A DNA stretch of 64,000 nt, from assembly GCA_964504335.1 (NCBI GenBank), contig CAZDET010000008.1:1-64000 (forward strand). The letters run 5' to 3'. Made by a program: the position numbers and the translations under genes. Origin of the DNA: CAZDET01 sp964504335. GTDB taxonomy: Bacteria; Bacteroidota; Bacteroidia; Chitinophagales; Saprospiraceae. The notes under the pieces were generated by a model, which was not told the DNA's origin, searched no databases, and saw nothing but the letters and a program-made list of their open reading frames with translations. This document shows, in pieces, positions 1-8,701 of the stretch (positions are counted from its first letter, which is position 1; the number at the start of each line of letters is the position of its first letter).

Positions 1-2
1 AT

Positions 3-203
3 GACGTGCGGTGGAATGCAGTTGATTTTGTGGTCGCCGGTGTACTGTTGCTTGGTACGGGTTTTTTGATCGAACTGTCGATCAGGCTGGTCAAAAACAT
101 CGGCTACCGGATCGTACTGTGCGGAGCCCTGCTCGTGGCCCTCTTTCTCGTCTGGGCTGAACTGGCAGTTGGTATTTTCGGAACACCGCTTACGGGTTCT
201 TAG
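3..203 (+). CDS. Small two-helix membrane protein (5' end outside window)
   Basis: The reading frame is open from the left edge and ends at TAG 201-203. The visible 66 or so residues hold two hydrophobic segments, roughly residues 8-26 and 34-54, separated by a short basic stretch, so this is an integral inner-membrane protein with a short hairpin topology. The end of the second helix reads WAELAVGIFGTP, which I recognise as typical of small uncharacterised membrane proteins of Bacteroidota. A GTG at position 6 could start it, but the true start may lie just upstream of the window. No function can be assigned. Confidence 0.6.
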   Translation, partial: DVRWNAVDFVVAGVLLLGTGFLIELSIRLVKNIGYRIVLCGALLVALFLVWAELAVGIFGTPLTGS

Positions 204-295
204 CTGACCACAGCCAACTACTCACTGACGCTATTTCAAACTTTTTGTTTGCTTTTCGGGTTTATTAGATTATCTTCCCCTTATAATCATTGGAC

Positions 296-769
296 ATGTA
301 CCAGGCACTAACGATTGCCAATTACTTCATTGCCAAGGGGGTCAAGGAAGGTATCCCCGTGAGCCCCATGAAACTGCAGAAGCTCGTGTACTTTGCGCAC
401 GGCTGGTACCTGGCCCGCACCGGCACAGCGCTGGTTAGCGACACCATCGAGGCCTGGAAATACGGCCCCGTCATTTCGGAATTGTACCGGGCCTTCAAGT
501 CGATTGGAAATGGCGCCATTCGGCTCCCCTACCCAGTAAAAGATCAACCGCTAACCGAAGATATCCAGCAATTTCTAGCCGTCATTTGGGATATCTATAA
601 AGGCTACAGCGCGATTCAGCTGTCGAATCTCACCCATGTCAAAGAATCTCCCTGGGATACCACCCTGAAACCGTACATCGACTCCACCTGGATACCCGAC
701 AATGTGGTCATCGATAACGCGTTGATCAAAACCTATTTCGAAGCCCTGATCGCCGACGATGGACAGTAG
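296..769 (+). CDS. Panacea-domain (DUF4065) protein, probable antitoxin
   Basis: The 157-residue protein matches the DUF4065/Panacea family (also called GepA or SocA-like), with the N-terminal pattern of a helix, then SPMKLQKLVYFAHGWYLA at about residues 23-40, then the AWKYGPV motif near residue 57. Panacea domains are known as versatile antitoxins that neutralise unrelated toxins encoded next to them. The stop overlaps the start of the next gene by 11 bp, the classical arrangement of a toxin-antitoxin pair. The start is set at ATG 296; an in-frame TTG two codons upstream is possible. Family assignment is firm; the antitoxin role is inferred from family and neighbour. Confidence 0.85.
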   Translation: MYQALTIANYFIAKGVKEGIPVSPMKLQKLVYFAHGWYLARTGTALVSDTIEAWKYGPVISELYRAFKSIGNGAIRLPYPVKDQPLTEDIQQFLAVIWDIYKGYSAIQLSNLTHVKESPWDTTLKPYIDSTWIPDNVVIDNALIKTYFEALIADDGQ

Positions 770-1115
770 CCCAGAGGAATTCGGAAACAGAATAAAGGCC
801 TCCCTTCCCGCCCTCCAAAATCGAGTAACCGCCGAGGAAGCCCAACTCAGCCGGGAAGAATTGGAGCACTACGAATTGAAGCTCCGACTCCAAAACGAAC
901 AGCAAAACATCGAAGAGCGGAAGCGGTATGCCCTCCGTATTTTCATCATGATTGCTTGCTGGCTGGTAGCGATCATTGCCATCATTGTATCAGAAGGGTT
1001 CAGCTGGCTGGAGATCAGCGATGCCGTCCTGATTGCGCTGATCTCTTCTACGACGGTGAGCGTGCTGGCCTTCTTTTTGGCGGTGACGCGGTATTTGTTT
1101 CCCAATCAGAAGTAA
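759..1115 (+). CDS. Coiled-coil protein with two C-terminal TM helices, candidate toxin partner
   Basis: The 118-residue product has a charged, glutamate- and glutamine-rich helical N-terminus (about residues 15-50, heptad-like, likely coiled coil), then two hydrophobic helices at about 53-72 and 85-110 with a short polar turn, and a basic end. It starts inside the last codons of the Panacea gene (overlap 759-769), so the two are translated from one message. Some Panacea-paired toxins are small membrane proteins thought to act by depolarising the membrane; this fits that pattern, but no toxin family is recognisable from sequence. A non-toxic membrane partner is the alternative. Confidence 0.65.
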   Translation: MDSSPEEFGNRIKASLPALQNRVTAEEAQLSREELEHYELKLRLQNEQQNIEERKRYALRIFIMIACWLVAIIAIIVSEGFSWLEISDAVLIALISSTTVSVLAFFLAVTRYLFPNQK

Positions 1116-1130
1116 CCCCCACCACCAAAA

Positions 1131-1159
1131 GGGCCCGCCCCCCGAGCGGGAAGCGGGCC
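1131..1159 (-). terminator. Rho-independent-type hairpin after the export operon
   Basis: GGCCCGC (1132-1138) pairs with GCGGGCC (1153-1159), a 7-bp all-GC stem with a 14-nt loop. Read on the minus strand it follows the HTH gene and is trailed by TTTT, so it probably terminates the leftward peptide-export operon. On the plus strand it lies just after the putative toxin gene but lacks a T run. Confidence 0.6.
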
Positions 1160-1197
1160 TTACCACATAAACATCCAATTCTCACACCCAATGTTCT

Positions 1198-1437
1198 TCA
1201 GGCCTCCGGGGGTACAAATCCGATGTGGAATTCGACCGGATGGAGGTACTCGTAGCTCTGGCGATCACGGCAGTAGCCGATAGGGGCGCCCAGTGTGCGC
1301 AGTTCCTGTAGTGTTTCAAAGAGCCGGCTGCGGGACATGCCCAGTGCACGGGCAAACTGTGCGGGCGGGCCGGTGCGGCGCGTGCGGATCATCTCGTCGA
1401 TGCGGCGAATGCGATTTACCTTGTTCAATAAGTGCAT
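1198..1437 (-). CDS. Small helix-turn-helix protein
   Basis: The 79-residue protein has an N-terminal helix and a winged HTH-like core: LNKVNRIRRIDEMIR, then PAQFARALGMSRSRLFETLQEL at about residues 25-46, then a beta part ending in the EFHIGFVPP region. Small HTH proteins of this pattern recur in Bacteroidota next to C39-peptidase exporters, so it probably regulates peptide production or export. ATG 1437 is chosen; an upstream in-frame TTG at 1443 is possible. It lies 50 bp downstream of the exporter gene on the same strand and before the terminator-like hairpin at 1131-1159. DNA-binding is inferred from fold; the target is unknown. Confidence 0.75.
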   Translation of the reverse strand: MHLLNKVNRIRRIDEMIRTRRTGPPAQFARALGMSRSRLFETLQELRTLGAPIGYCRDRQSYEYLHPVEFHIGFVPPEA

Positions 1438-1487
1438 AATCAAGGGGTTGTAGGTGTTGCTCGATTAGGGCAAGTTGGAGTTTGGCT

Positions 1488-3659
1488 TCAGGCAGCTAAG
1501 ATGCGGCGCACGTGGGGCGGAAACTGCCGTTCCCAGAGGGCGTGGTAGCGGCCGCATTGTTCTAGTAATTCGGCGTGGGTTCCTTGTTCGGCAACTTGCC
1601 CGGCGTGCAGCACCACAATTCGGTCGGCGGCAACAATCGTCGACAGGCGGTGGGCGATGAGGATCACCGTCTTGCCGCGTTGGCGCAGGTCTTGAATAAC
1701 GGTCTGTACATAGCTCTCCGCCACGGAATCCAGTGCCGACGTCGCCTCATCGAGAAGCAGGATTTCGGGCTGCCGGTAGAGGGCCCGAACCAAGGCCAGT
1801 CGCTGGCGCTGGCCGCCGGAGAGGTTCAGGCCCTGTTCGCCTACCGGCGACTGCAACCCTAGTGGCAGTTGTTCGATGAAGGTCAGGATACCCACGGATT
1901 GGCAGAGTTGGAGGATTCGCTCCACCTCGGGAGTCGTCTCGCCCGGCGCTATATTCGATAGCAGAGTTCCGCTGAATAAATCGATGTGCTGGGGCACCAC
2001 CGAAATCAGGCGGCGCAGGCTCGTCGGGTCGATGTGGCAGAGGTTGTGGCTGCCGATCGACAGTTGGCCCTCCGCTGGGCGGTAGAGTTGTTGGAGCAGA
2101 GCGGCAATTGTCGATTTGCCCGATCCGCTTTCTCCGACCAACGCAGTAACGGTCCCCAATCTGATGGTTAGGTCGAGCCCCTGCAAAACCGGCTCACGGG
2201 GGCCGTAGGCAAAGTGAACCTTACGAAATTGGATATCACCCAGGTGCCGGCTGGTCAGTTCGAAGCGATCGGTAGTAGGCTCCCGTTCGAGGTCGATCAC
2301 TTCGAAGAGGCGATCGGCGGCAATGAGCGCATTCTGTATCGTTTTATTCATTCCAATCAGGCTCCGGGCCGGGCCGGTGAAGTATCCGATAATGGCATAA
2401 AAAGACAGTAATTCCCCGGGTGTGATGTGCCGTTGCAGCACCATGTAAGCGCCCAGCCAAAGCAGCAAGATCGTAAACAGCCGACTGGTAAATTCCGAAG
2501 CATTTGCCGAAAAAATGTAGGTCAGCCCGGAGCGGTAAGAGGTTTTCAGCAGATCGACGAAGCGAGCCTCGGTTTGCATCTCCACCACCTTTTCCATCCC
2601 CAACTGTTTGATCGTACGTACGGCCGTCAGGGATTCCACGATTTGTGCTTCCACCTCGGCGGCATGTTCCATGAGGGCGCGTTCCCGACGGCGATTCAGC
2701 GCATTGGTGATGGCGTAGATGAGGGCGTACAGCGGCAGGATGCCCAGCATCACTAAGCCCAGTTTCCAATAGTACGTAAACATCAGCCCGAAGGAAAAGA
2801 GTACAATCAACGCATTGACCAGCAACTCGATCCCGGCGTTATTCACGAAGGCCCGAATCTTGACCGCATCTCCGATGCGCGATACGATTTCCCCTACCCG
2901 CATGCGATCGAAAAAGGATTGGGGAAGCCGCAGTAAGTGGCGGTAGTACCCTAGGATGAGCTGGGCATCAATCAGTTGTCCGCTACGAAGCACCATGATG
3001 GATTTGAGGCTGCTGATGCAGATCGAGAATAACAGAATGGCCAGCATGACCAGGCTCAACAAATTCAGCAAGTTGGTATTACCGTCGAGCAGGACGTGAT
3101 CCGTAATTTTTTGTAAATAAATCGAGGTAGACAACCCAAGAATCGTGTAAGCTACGGCCCCTACTAACGCCTGCACCAGCGTGGACCGATGGGGCTGCAG
3201 CAGCGCCCAAAACCGCCTCAACACGGAGATGCGTCGATTGCCCGACCGAAAGGCCGCGGAGGGCTGGAGCAGCAACAACACGCCCGTCCATTGCTCTTCA
3301 AACTGTTGCTTACTCCAGCGCACTTTCCGGCCGACGGCGGGGTCCATAATCTGGTAGCCGCGCTTCGTCGCTTTATAGAGAACCACAAAGTGGTGTAGCT
3401 TCTTCGGGGTGATGATATGCGCGATAGCAGGCAGGGGAGCCTTGGGCAGGGAGGCCACTTCGGCGCGCACGCCCCGGGCTTCGAATTCCAGTTTCTGCGC
3501 CGCCTGCAACAACCCGAGCAAATTGGTGCCCCGCTGATCCGTGCCGGCCAATTGCCGAACGCGGGCGATTGGAATCCCCAACCGGTAGTGAGCGGCTACC
3601 GATACCAGGCAGGCCGCCCCGCAGTCGGTCACATCGTGTTGTTTAATTTGCTTTTTCAT
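1488..3659 (-). CDS. C39-peptidase ABC exporter (bacteriocin/peptide type)
   Basis: This 723-residue protein has the three-part plan of peptidase-containing ABC transporters. Residues 1-130 are a C39 cysteine protease with catalytic Cys13 (in TDCGAAC), His90 (KLHHFVVLY) and Asp106 (MDPA). A six-helix exporter domain covers about 150-430. The ATPase has Walker A GESGSGKST near 507, signature LSGGQRQR near 608, Walker B LLLDEATSALD and the AHR switch. Such proteins cleave a double-glycine leader from a small peptide and export it. Length and all key residues are normal, so it should be active. Its start overlaps the 3' end of the HlyD gene by 17 bp. No double-glycine substrate gene was seen nearby. 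Confidence 0.93.
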   Translation of the reverse strand: MKKQIKQHDVTDCGAACLVSVAAHYRLGIPIARVRQLAGTDQRGTNLLGLLQAAQKLEFEARGVRAEVASLPKAPLPAIAHIITPKKLHHFVVLYKATKRGYQIMDPAVGRKVRWSKQQFEEQWTGVLLLLQPSAAFRSGNRRISVLRRFWALLQPHRSTLVQALVGAVAYTILGLSTSIYLQKITDHVLLDGNTNLLNLLSLVMLAILLFSICISSLKSIMVLRSGQLIDAQLILGYYRHLLRLPQSFFDRMRVGEIVSRIGDAVKIRAFVNNAGIELLVNALIVLFSFGLMFTYYWKLGLVMLGILPLYALIYAITNALNRRRERALMEHAAEVEAQIVESLTAVRTIKQLGMEKVVEMQTEARFVDLLKTSYRSGLTYIFSANASEFTSRLFTILLLWLGAYMVLQRHITPGELLSFYAIIGYFTGPARSLIGMNKTIQNALIAADRLFEVIDLEREPTTDRFELTSRHLGDIQFRKVHFAYGPREPVLQGLDLTIRLGTVTALVGESGSGKSTIAALLQQLYRPAEGQLSIGSHNLCHIDPTSLRRLISVVPQHIDLFSGTLLSNIAPGETTPEVERILQLCQSVGILTFIEQLPLGLQSPVGEQGLNLSGGQRQRLALVRALYRQPEILLLDEATSALDSVAESYVQTVIQDLRQRGKTVILIAHRLSTIVAADRIVVLHAGQVAEQGTHAELLEQCGRYHALWERQFPPHVRRILAA

Positions 3660-4812
3660 GGCTTGTTTTTGATAAGGCGGGATCGATCCAGTCTTCCATT
3701 TTATCCGTCAGTAATTGCCACAGGCTGCGCCGGCGTAATACGAAATTGGCCGTCAGGCTCATCCCTTTTTTCAAGGTTCCCCGAAATCCATCGGGTAAGT
3801 ACAGGGTGGTTTCGTTTAAGTGGCACTGCACCCGAAACACCGCTCGATTTTCCTGAAGCAGGACGTCGGGAGAAATAGATGCTACCTTCCCACCTACCCG
3901 CCCCCACTGGTTGGGAGGAAAGGCATCAATTTGGAAGGCTACGGGCATGCCCGTTCGAATCAACCCGATGTCTTCCGGCGGGAGGAAGATTTCTACCCGC
4001 AGGGGGCTTTCCGGCACAATGTGACCGAGCACCTGATTATCAGACAGGTAGCTGCCCACTGGCTGAGGCTGTGTTTGATGGAGCGTTCCATCAATCATGG
4101 CGATGATCGTGTAGGCCTGCAATTGCTCGTCGCAGGCGATAAGCCGCGGTCGCACTGTTTCCAGTTGTTGAAGCGCCCTTTGGCGGGCCTGTTCCCATTG
4201 TAAGCGGGAGGCCGCTTCGAAGGCCGATCGCTCCGCTTGCTCACGGTGCAGCCGGTGCCGGAGTGCCCTTACGTCAGTGAGCGCCACCGCTCCGGCACGC
4301 AGTAGTTCTTTCTTGATGGCCAGTTCGTCTTCCAGGTAGTTCATTTCGCGTTCGTATTGCCGTATTTTTTCCATGAATTGATATTGTTCGCGCCGGACTA
4401 AATCCGAAACCACATTTCCCGTAAATTCATTGTTAGACAATAGGCATTCCCAGTCTTCGGCCTGCCATTTCCATTTGTCGTATTGCTTTTGAAGTTGTTT
4501 TCGTTCCGCTTGCAACAACGGAGCGTTTAGTACCAACAGGGTATCGCCCGTACAAATGGCCGAATGAGCTGCGGGTAGCGGCCGCAGGACCGTACCGGCC
4601 ACCGGATTTTGAATGATTGCGTTTTCGCGTTCGGCTCCTATCCATCCTCTTCCCTGTAGGTGCACGGTGACCCGGGTAAGGGGAAGCGCGATTCCCGTAC
4701 CGATGATTCCGGCCAAAATCAGCCAGTACATTAGGCGGTTACGCAGTCGGTACTGCGCACTCAGTCCAATGGCCGTCTCCGGCACGCGGTCGAACGGAAT
4801 AACTGCTTCCAT
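3643..4812 (-). CDS. HlyD-family membrane fusion protein
   Basis: The 389-residue protein has one N-terminal transmembrane helix at about residues 26-45, a lipoyl-like half (AGTVLRPLPA), a long alpha-helical hairpin or coiled coil at about 100-210, a second lipoyl half (IIAMIDGTLHQTQPQPVG) and a beta-barrel domain. This is the periplasmic adaptor that links the C39 ABC exporter to an outer-membrane channel. It is immediately upstream of, and overlaps, the exporter gene. ATG 4812 is preferred over an in-frame TTG at 4818. No TolC-like gene is in the locus, so a channel encoded elsewhere must be used. Confidence 0.9.
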   Translation of the reverse strand: MEAVIPFDRVPETAIGLSAQYRLRNRLMYWLILAGIIGTGIALPLTRVTVHLQGRGWIGAERENAIIQNPVAGTVLRPLPAAHSAICTGDTLLVLNAPLLQAERKQLQKQYDKWKWQAEDWECLLSNNEFTGNVVSDLVRREQYQFMEKIRQYEREMNYLEDELAIKKELLRAGAVALTDVRALRHRLHREQAERSAFEAASRLQWEQARQRALQQLETVRPRLIACDEQLQAYTIIAMIDGTLHQTQPQPVGSYLSDNQVLGHIVPESPLRVEIFLPPEDIGLIRTGMPVAFQIDAFPPNQWGRVGGKVASISPDVLLQENRAVFRVQCHLNETTLYLPDGFRGTLKKGMSLTANFVLRRRSLWQLLTDKMEDWIDPALSKTSHEKAN

Positions 4813-4899
4813 ATGCAAAGGGGATAAAAGGGAAGTGACCTGGACCTCCCGGCCACTTCCTGTACAAACGCTCTAAAATGCCCAAAATCGAATCTAAAA

Positions 4900-5304
4900 T
4901 CAATCGCTGGATATGTTCATGCGCCAGGTCAAATGCGAACCCAAATCAACCACCTGGTAGGTGCCGGGTAGGATTAGCATCCGAAGCTCCGGCATCCGTA
5001 ACGGGGCCGTAACAATCGCTTGGAACAAACACTGTCGTTCCGGATATTTCACAAGGAAGCAATCCACTTTACTTTCCGTTGTTCGCTTCAGTATGGCTCG
5101 GCTCCCCGGGTTGCTCGTCCGGGAAGCTGTTCCGGCAAGGATTTCGTGTATTACACTTCCCACGGCACTCGTGGACTGGGATTCCCAAATTAGAAAACAA
5201 GTAGTTCCGGTTTGCAATTCCCGCTGTAGTCGATACGCTTTTGTGCGTACCTCCGATTCCCCGACTCTGCCGTTTAGCAGGAAGCGAGGGCGATAATCAT
5301 TCAT
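4900..5304 (-). CDS. Uncharacterised protein of the peptide-export operon
   Basis: A 134-residue protein without a signal peptide or TM segment. The start ATG at 5304 overlaps the stop of the upstream lipoprotein gene (ATGA), so it is translationally coupled; the frame extends upstream but that extension lies inside the lipoprotein gene. The sequence alternates basic and beta-strand-like segments (FLIWESQ, VDCFLVKYP, RMLILPGTYQVVDLG). I do not recognise the family. The position before HlyD and the exporter suggests a role in maturation, immunity or regulation of the exported peptide, but that is only context. Confidence 0.55.
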   Translation of the reverse strand: MNDYRPRFLLNGRVGESEVRTKAYRLQRELQTGTTCFLIWESQSTSAVGSVIHEILAGTASRTSNPGSRAILKRTTESKVDCFLVKYPERQCLFQAIVTAPLRMPELRMLILPGTYQVVDLGSHLTWRMNISSD

Positions 5305-5486
5305 CGAACCGCCTTCCACTCTATTTCGCGAAGGGTGGAATCGGGATGCTCCACAGTTTCGGCGTCCGGTACTCCGCAACTCTGGCACTTATCCGTCGAT
5401 ACTCGGGGGTAGACGACCTCCTTTTCGCAGCTTCCGAGGAGGATAAACAGACAAAACAGTAAACAGGGTAAGGTGTAGGACTTCAT
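5301..5486 (-). CDS. Small lipoprotein
   Basis: From ATG 5486 the product is 61 residues: a basic N-terminus, a hydrophobic core and the lipobox LGSC (Cys at about residue 20), followed by a short polar domain containing a CQSC pair. Its stop overlaps the next start (ATGA at 5301-5304). It is the first gene of the leftward export operon, behind a TAATTTTG element at 5579-5586. It could be an immunity lipoprotein or simply an envelope accessory; the CQSC motif might bind metal or form a disulfide. The function is unknown. Confidence 0.6.
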   Translation of the reverse strand: MKSYTLPCLLFCLFILLGSCEKEVVYPRVSTDKCQSCGVPDAETVEHPDSTLREIEWKAVR

Positions 5487-5578
5487 GCACTTGTAATTGA
5501 TGGTTGTTAATCGGTACGCCACAAAGGTGGGGTAAAAATGCATGCCATGCAGGGACAGTCCCCCCCGCATTATCCCGC

Positions 5579-5586
5579 CAAAATTA
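5579..5586 (-). promoter_or_regulatory. Bacteroidota -7 element for the export operon
   Basis: On the minus strand the sequence is TAATTTTG, a full match to TAnnTTTG, about 93 bp upstream of the lipoprotein start at 5486. No clear -33 TTG at the usual spacing is visible. Confidence 0.4.
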
Positions 5587-5700
5587 AAGATTAAACGATC
5601 TCCAGTTAATTACAAACAACTCATAATAAACACTCTAACTCTCATGGATTGGGTAATCTCAAAAAAACAGCTCTCTTTTTTCTATTAACCGATTTTTTTT

Positions 5701-5708
5701 CATATTTG
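5701..5708 (+). promoter_or_regulatory. Possible -7 element for the 527-residue gene
   Basis: CATATTTG matches TAnnTTTG at 7 of 8 positions and ends 28 bp before the ATG at 5737. The upstream region is T-rich but has no convincing -33 box. Confidence 0.3.
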
Positions 5709-5736
5709 TATCAATCGTTCTGATGAGCGAGGACAC

Positions 5737-7320
5737 ATGAAACAAAATTACAAACTAACCACTCTTGCGATGCGATTCATCCGCGAGCTGGCACAGGTGG
5801 TTACGCGGAGCAAGCTTCGCAACGTCAATGTACTTGGCCGTTCGGGCCGGTACGATGTTCAGATTGACGATTTTTACCACCTGATTGCCGACAATCCATC
5901 CATCTCTCCGGAAGAGGCCGCTGATTACCTCTTCGGACGTCCGCCCAACGATCCCCAATTTCTGAAGCTGAAAAGCAAATTGAAGTACCGGCTGATCGAC
6001 ATGTTATTCTTAATTGGCAACAAAGAGCCTTCCTACAACAATCTGGAAAATGCCTTTATGAATTGTTGGAAGGAATGGGCCGCCGTCAAAATCCTCATTG
6101 CCAAAGGTGCCCGCTGCACGGCCATCAGCCTGGCTGAAAAGGTCATTGCCAATGCGGTGCGTTTCGAAATCACCGAACTTGTTCCGCCGGTCGCACGCCT
6201 GCTGCGTGTGTACTATGGCCGTAGAGTAGGCAACCAACGCTTGTTCGAGCACTACGACGACCTTCACCGGTCGTACCAGCAATTGTACAATCTGGAAGCC
6301 AACGCCGAAACCTACCACAGCGAAATCGTCATTGAGATGCAACAGGAGCGCTCCGCCAACCCGGTCATCAGCCAGAAAGCCTGGGCGTATTACCACGAAT
6401 TGGCTCCCGCACTCGAAACGCACGATTCCCTGCGCCTACATCAGTATGTGCGCTGCCTGCGATTAGCCGCTGAAATGAATGACTGCGACTATCCGGCCGC
6501 GATTCAAACCTGTAATGCAGCCATCGAATATCTACTGGCCAAGCCCTTCCGCTCCCGATCGGCGCTCACCCTGTTTTTATACAATAAACTGGACTGCTGC
6601 ACGCAATTGCGCCGATTCGAAGAAGGTGGGCAAGCAGCCGAGTTGGGTTTGCAACTAGAGCGAAGCGGTACCTACAACTGGTTTAAAAACAGAGAGCTGT
6701 ACATGCGGTTGGCCCTGCACGCCCAACGCTATCAGGAGGCCTACGAGATCTTCCTGCAGGCCGTGAAAAACAGAGGCTACCGACAACTCGATGCCCTCGC
6801 AGCCGAAACCTGGAAGATTTACGAGGCGTTCATCTACTATTTGATTCTGCTGAAGCGTATTCAGCCGATGGCTTCCGATACGCATTTCAAATCCTTTCGA
6901 CTAGGTAAATTCTTGAATGAAGTACCCCATTTTTCGCGCGACAAGCGGGGGATGAATATTCCCATTTTGATCATCCAGATTCTTTTTTCAATCACCAAAC
7001 GCAAATACAGTAAGGCTGTAGACCGCATTGAAGCCGTTGATAAATATTGCAGTCGCTACCTGTACCGCGATCAAAATTTCCGATCCAATAGCTTCATCAA
7101 AATGCTAATGACCATTCCGCGTAATGGTTTCCATAAGGCAGCCGTGGAGCGCAAAACGGAACGCTACCTGGAAGGCCTTCAGGAACATCCGTTGGAGGTG
7201 GCTCACCAATCGCACGAAATTGAAATTATTCCCTATGAGGATCTCTGGGAAATGGTCGTGGCTTCCCTCGATCGGTCGTTTCACTGGAGTGGAGATTATT
7301 GGAAACGGCGTGGGGGGTGA
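5737..7320 (+). CDS. Uncharacterised 527-residue helical protein
   Basis: The protein is soluble, basic and almost entirely helical by composition, with no signal peptide. The C-terminal two thirds alternate paired amphipathic helices rich in Tyr, Leu and Ala (for example YHELAPALETHDSLRLHQYVRCLRLAAE), which suggests a TPR-like or other alpha-solenoid scaffold. The N-terminal 110 residues are separate, with LRNVNVLGRSGRYD and a DxYxLI element. I do not recognise a named family. It stands alone, convergent with sbcD and divergent from the export operon, so the context gives no clue. Confidence 0.7.
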   Translation: MKQNYKLTTLAMRFIRELAQVVTRSKLRNVNVLGRSGRYDVQIDDFYHLIADNPSISPEEAADYLFGRPPNDPQFLKLKSKLKYRLIDMLFLIGNKEPSYNNLENAFMNCWKEWAAVKILIAKGARCTAISLAEKVIANAVRFEITELVPPVARLLRVYYGRRVGNQRLFEHYDDLHRSYQQLYNLEANAETYHSEIVIEMQQERSANPVISQKAWAYYHELAPALETHDSLRLHQYVRCLRLAAEMNDCDYPAAIQTCNAAIEYLLAKPFRSRSALTLFLYNKLDCCTQLRRFEEGGQAAELGLQLERSGTYNWFKNRELYMRLALHAQRYQEAYEIFLQAVKNRGYRQLDALAAETWKIYEAFIYYLILLKRIQPMASDTHFKSFRLGKFLNEVPHFSRDKRGMNIPILIIQILFSITKRKYSKAVDRIEAVDKYCSRYLYRDQNFRSNSFIKMLMTIPRNGFHKAAVERKTERYLEGLQEHPLEVAHQSHEIEIIPYEDLWEMVVASLDRSFHWSGDYWKRRGG

Positions 7321-7374
7321 TTGGTCTTTTGGCACTTTGGTCTTTAGTTTATTAATTATCAAAGCATTACAGCA

Positions 7375-8622
7375 TTAACCCCGCCCTGTATCCAGCTGGT
7401 CCTCCTGTTGCTCGTTCATCCATTCGCGTAGTTCGCGGAAGGTTTGGAGGAGGGGCTGCCACTCGTCGTCGGGAAGATTGCCGGCGCCTTCGCAGCGTTG
7501 GCGGAAAACGGTTTCTACATCCAGCGCTTCCAGGTCGGGGATGGCCTCGAGGGCTTGGATGGATGGATTGTCGGTTCGGATGATGCGGAGGGCTAGCAGG
7601 TGTACTTCGACCGAACCAATCCATTCCTGGACCTGGGTTTGTAGCCCTGGCAGCGGTCGGTCGGTTTCGACGACCAATTCGACCCAGGGAGTCAGTGGTT
7701 CGCGTTCCTTGGATAGGAAGCGCTTCAGAGAAGTCTCCACTTTATCAATGGGCCCCTGGATAGTTTTGAGCCGTCGGAAGGTGGGCACCGGGAGCAGTTC
7801 GATCTCCTGCAATTGATTTTGATCGAAGTGCAGGATAGCGACGCTTTTGTCATCAACCGTCTCGCTCAAATCCAGAGGAATGAGGGAGCCGGAATAGCGC
7901 ACGCGCCGTTCGGTTCCGACTTGTTGGGGGCGGTGGATATGCCCGAGGGCGACGTATTGAAATACTTCGGGAAATTGCTCGGCGCGGATGTTTTCCCGGT
8001 TGCCGATGTAAATGTTATCCTGTTTGGCGGCCGCCGTGGCACCGCTGGCGTACAAATGGCCCATCGCCAGGCAGGGGACCGGCGGGTAGGCCCGCTCTGC
8101 AATGTGATCGGCGAGCTGTTGGTAGTGTTGCTGAATGCCTCGCTGGAGCTCCTCCTGACGTTCCTCGAACGAGGTGCCGCGCTGGTGGTAGCGCAAGTCG
8201 CGATCGCGCAGAAATGGTACGGCCGCCACTATTACCTCGATTTGCCCCTTTTCGTCGCGCAACTCGATGAGTTCTTCGGCGGGCAATGTTCCCGAAGCAG
8301 AGCCGACCACATGGATGTCGAGCATTTGCAACAGGGCCCGGGGTGCGTTGAGCATGGAGGGCGAATCGTGGTTGCCCCCCGTGATGACCACGTGTCGACA
8401 GCCGGTGTCGCGCAGGCGTCGTAAAAAATCATAGTAGAGTTCGCGGGCCTGATTCGGAGGGTTGGTGATATCGAAGATGTCGCCTGCCACGAGCAGCAGA
8501 TCGACTTGATGGTCAGCTATGGTCGTTAGCAACCAATCGAGCGCCCGCTGGTGTTCCGCGTGGCGATCTTGGTTGAAGAGCTTCTGCCCAAGGTGCCAGT
8601 CGGAGGTATGGAGGATTTTCAT
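7375..8622 (-). CDS. sbcD: Exonuclease SbcD subunit
   Basis: The 415-residue protein begins with the calcineurin-like phosphoesterase signature HTSDWHLG (Asp7, His9), followed by AGDIFD, TGGNHDS, MGHLYASG and ALGHIHRPQ, the five metal-binding motifs of the Mre11/SbcD family. A C-terminal capping domain follows from about residue 270. With SbcC it cleaves hairpins and blocked double-strand ends. Length is typical. No sbcC is adjacent on either side, so the partner must be elsewhere. It shares a compact divergent promoter region with the enoyl-CoA hydratase gene. Confidence 0.93.
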   Translation of the reverse strand: MKILHTSDWHLGQKLFNQDRHAEHQRALDWLLTTIADHQVDLLLVAGDIFDITNPPNQARELYYDFLRRLRDTGCRHVVITGGNHDSPSMLNAPRALLQMLDIHVVGSASGTLPAEELIELRDEKGQIEVIVAAVPFLRDRDLRYHQRGTSFEERQEELQRGIQQHYQQLADHIAERAYPPVPCLAMGHLYASGATAAAKQDNIYIGNRENIRAEQFPEVFQYVALGHIHRPQQVGTERRVRYSGSLIPLDLSETVDDKSVAILHFDQNQLQEIELLPVPTFRRLKTIQGPIDKVETSLKRFLSKEREPLTPWVELVVETDRPLPGLQTQVQEWIGSVEVHLLALRIIRTDNPSIQALEAIPDLEALDVETVFRQRCEGAGNLPDDEWQPLLQTFRELREWMNEQQEDQLDTGRG

Positions 8623-8701
8623 AGGGGTGAGTTGATGAGGTAGTGGGGTGGCGAGGTAATGAAGTAGGTAACAAGAATGTTGTTATGGTAAAAAGGGCTA
8701 C

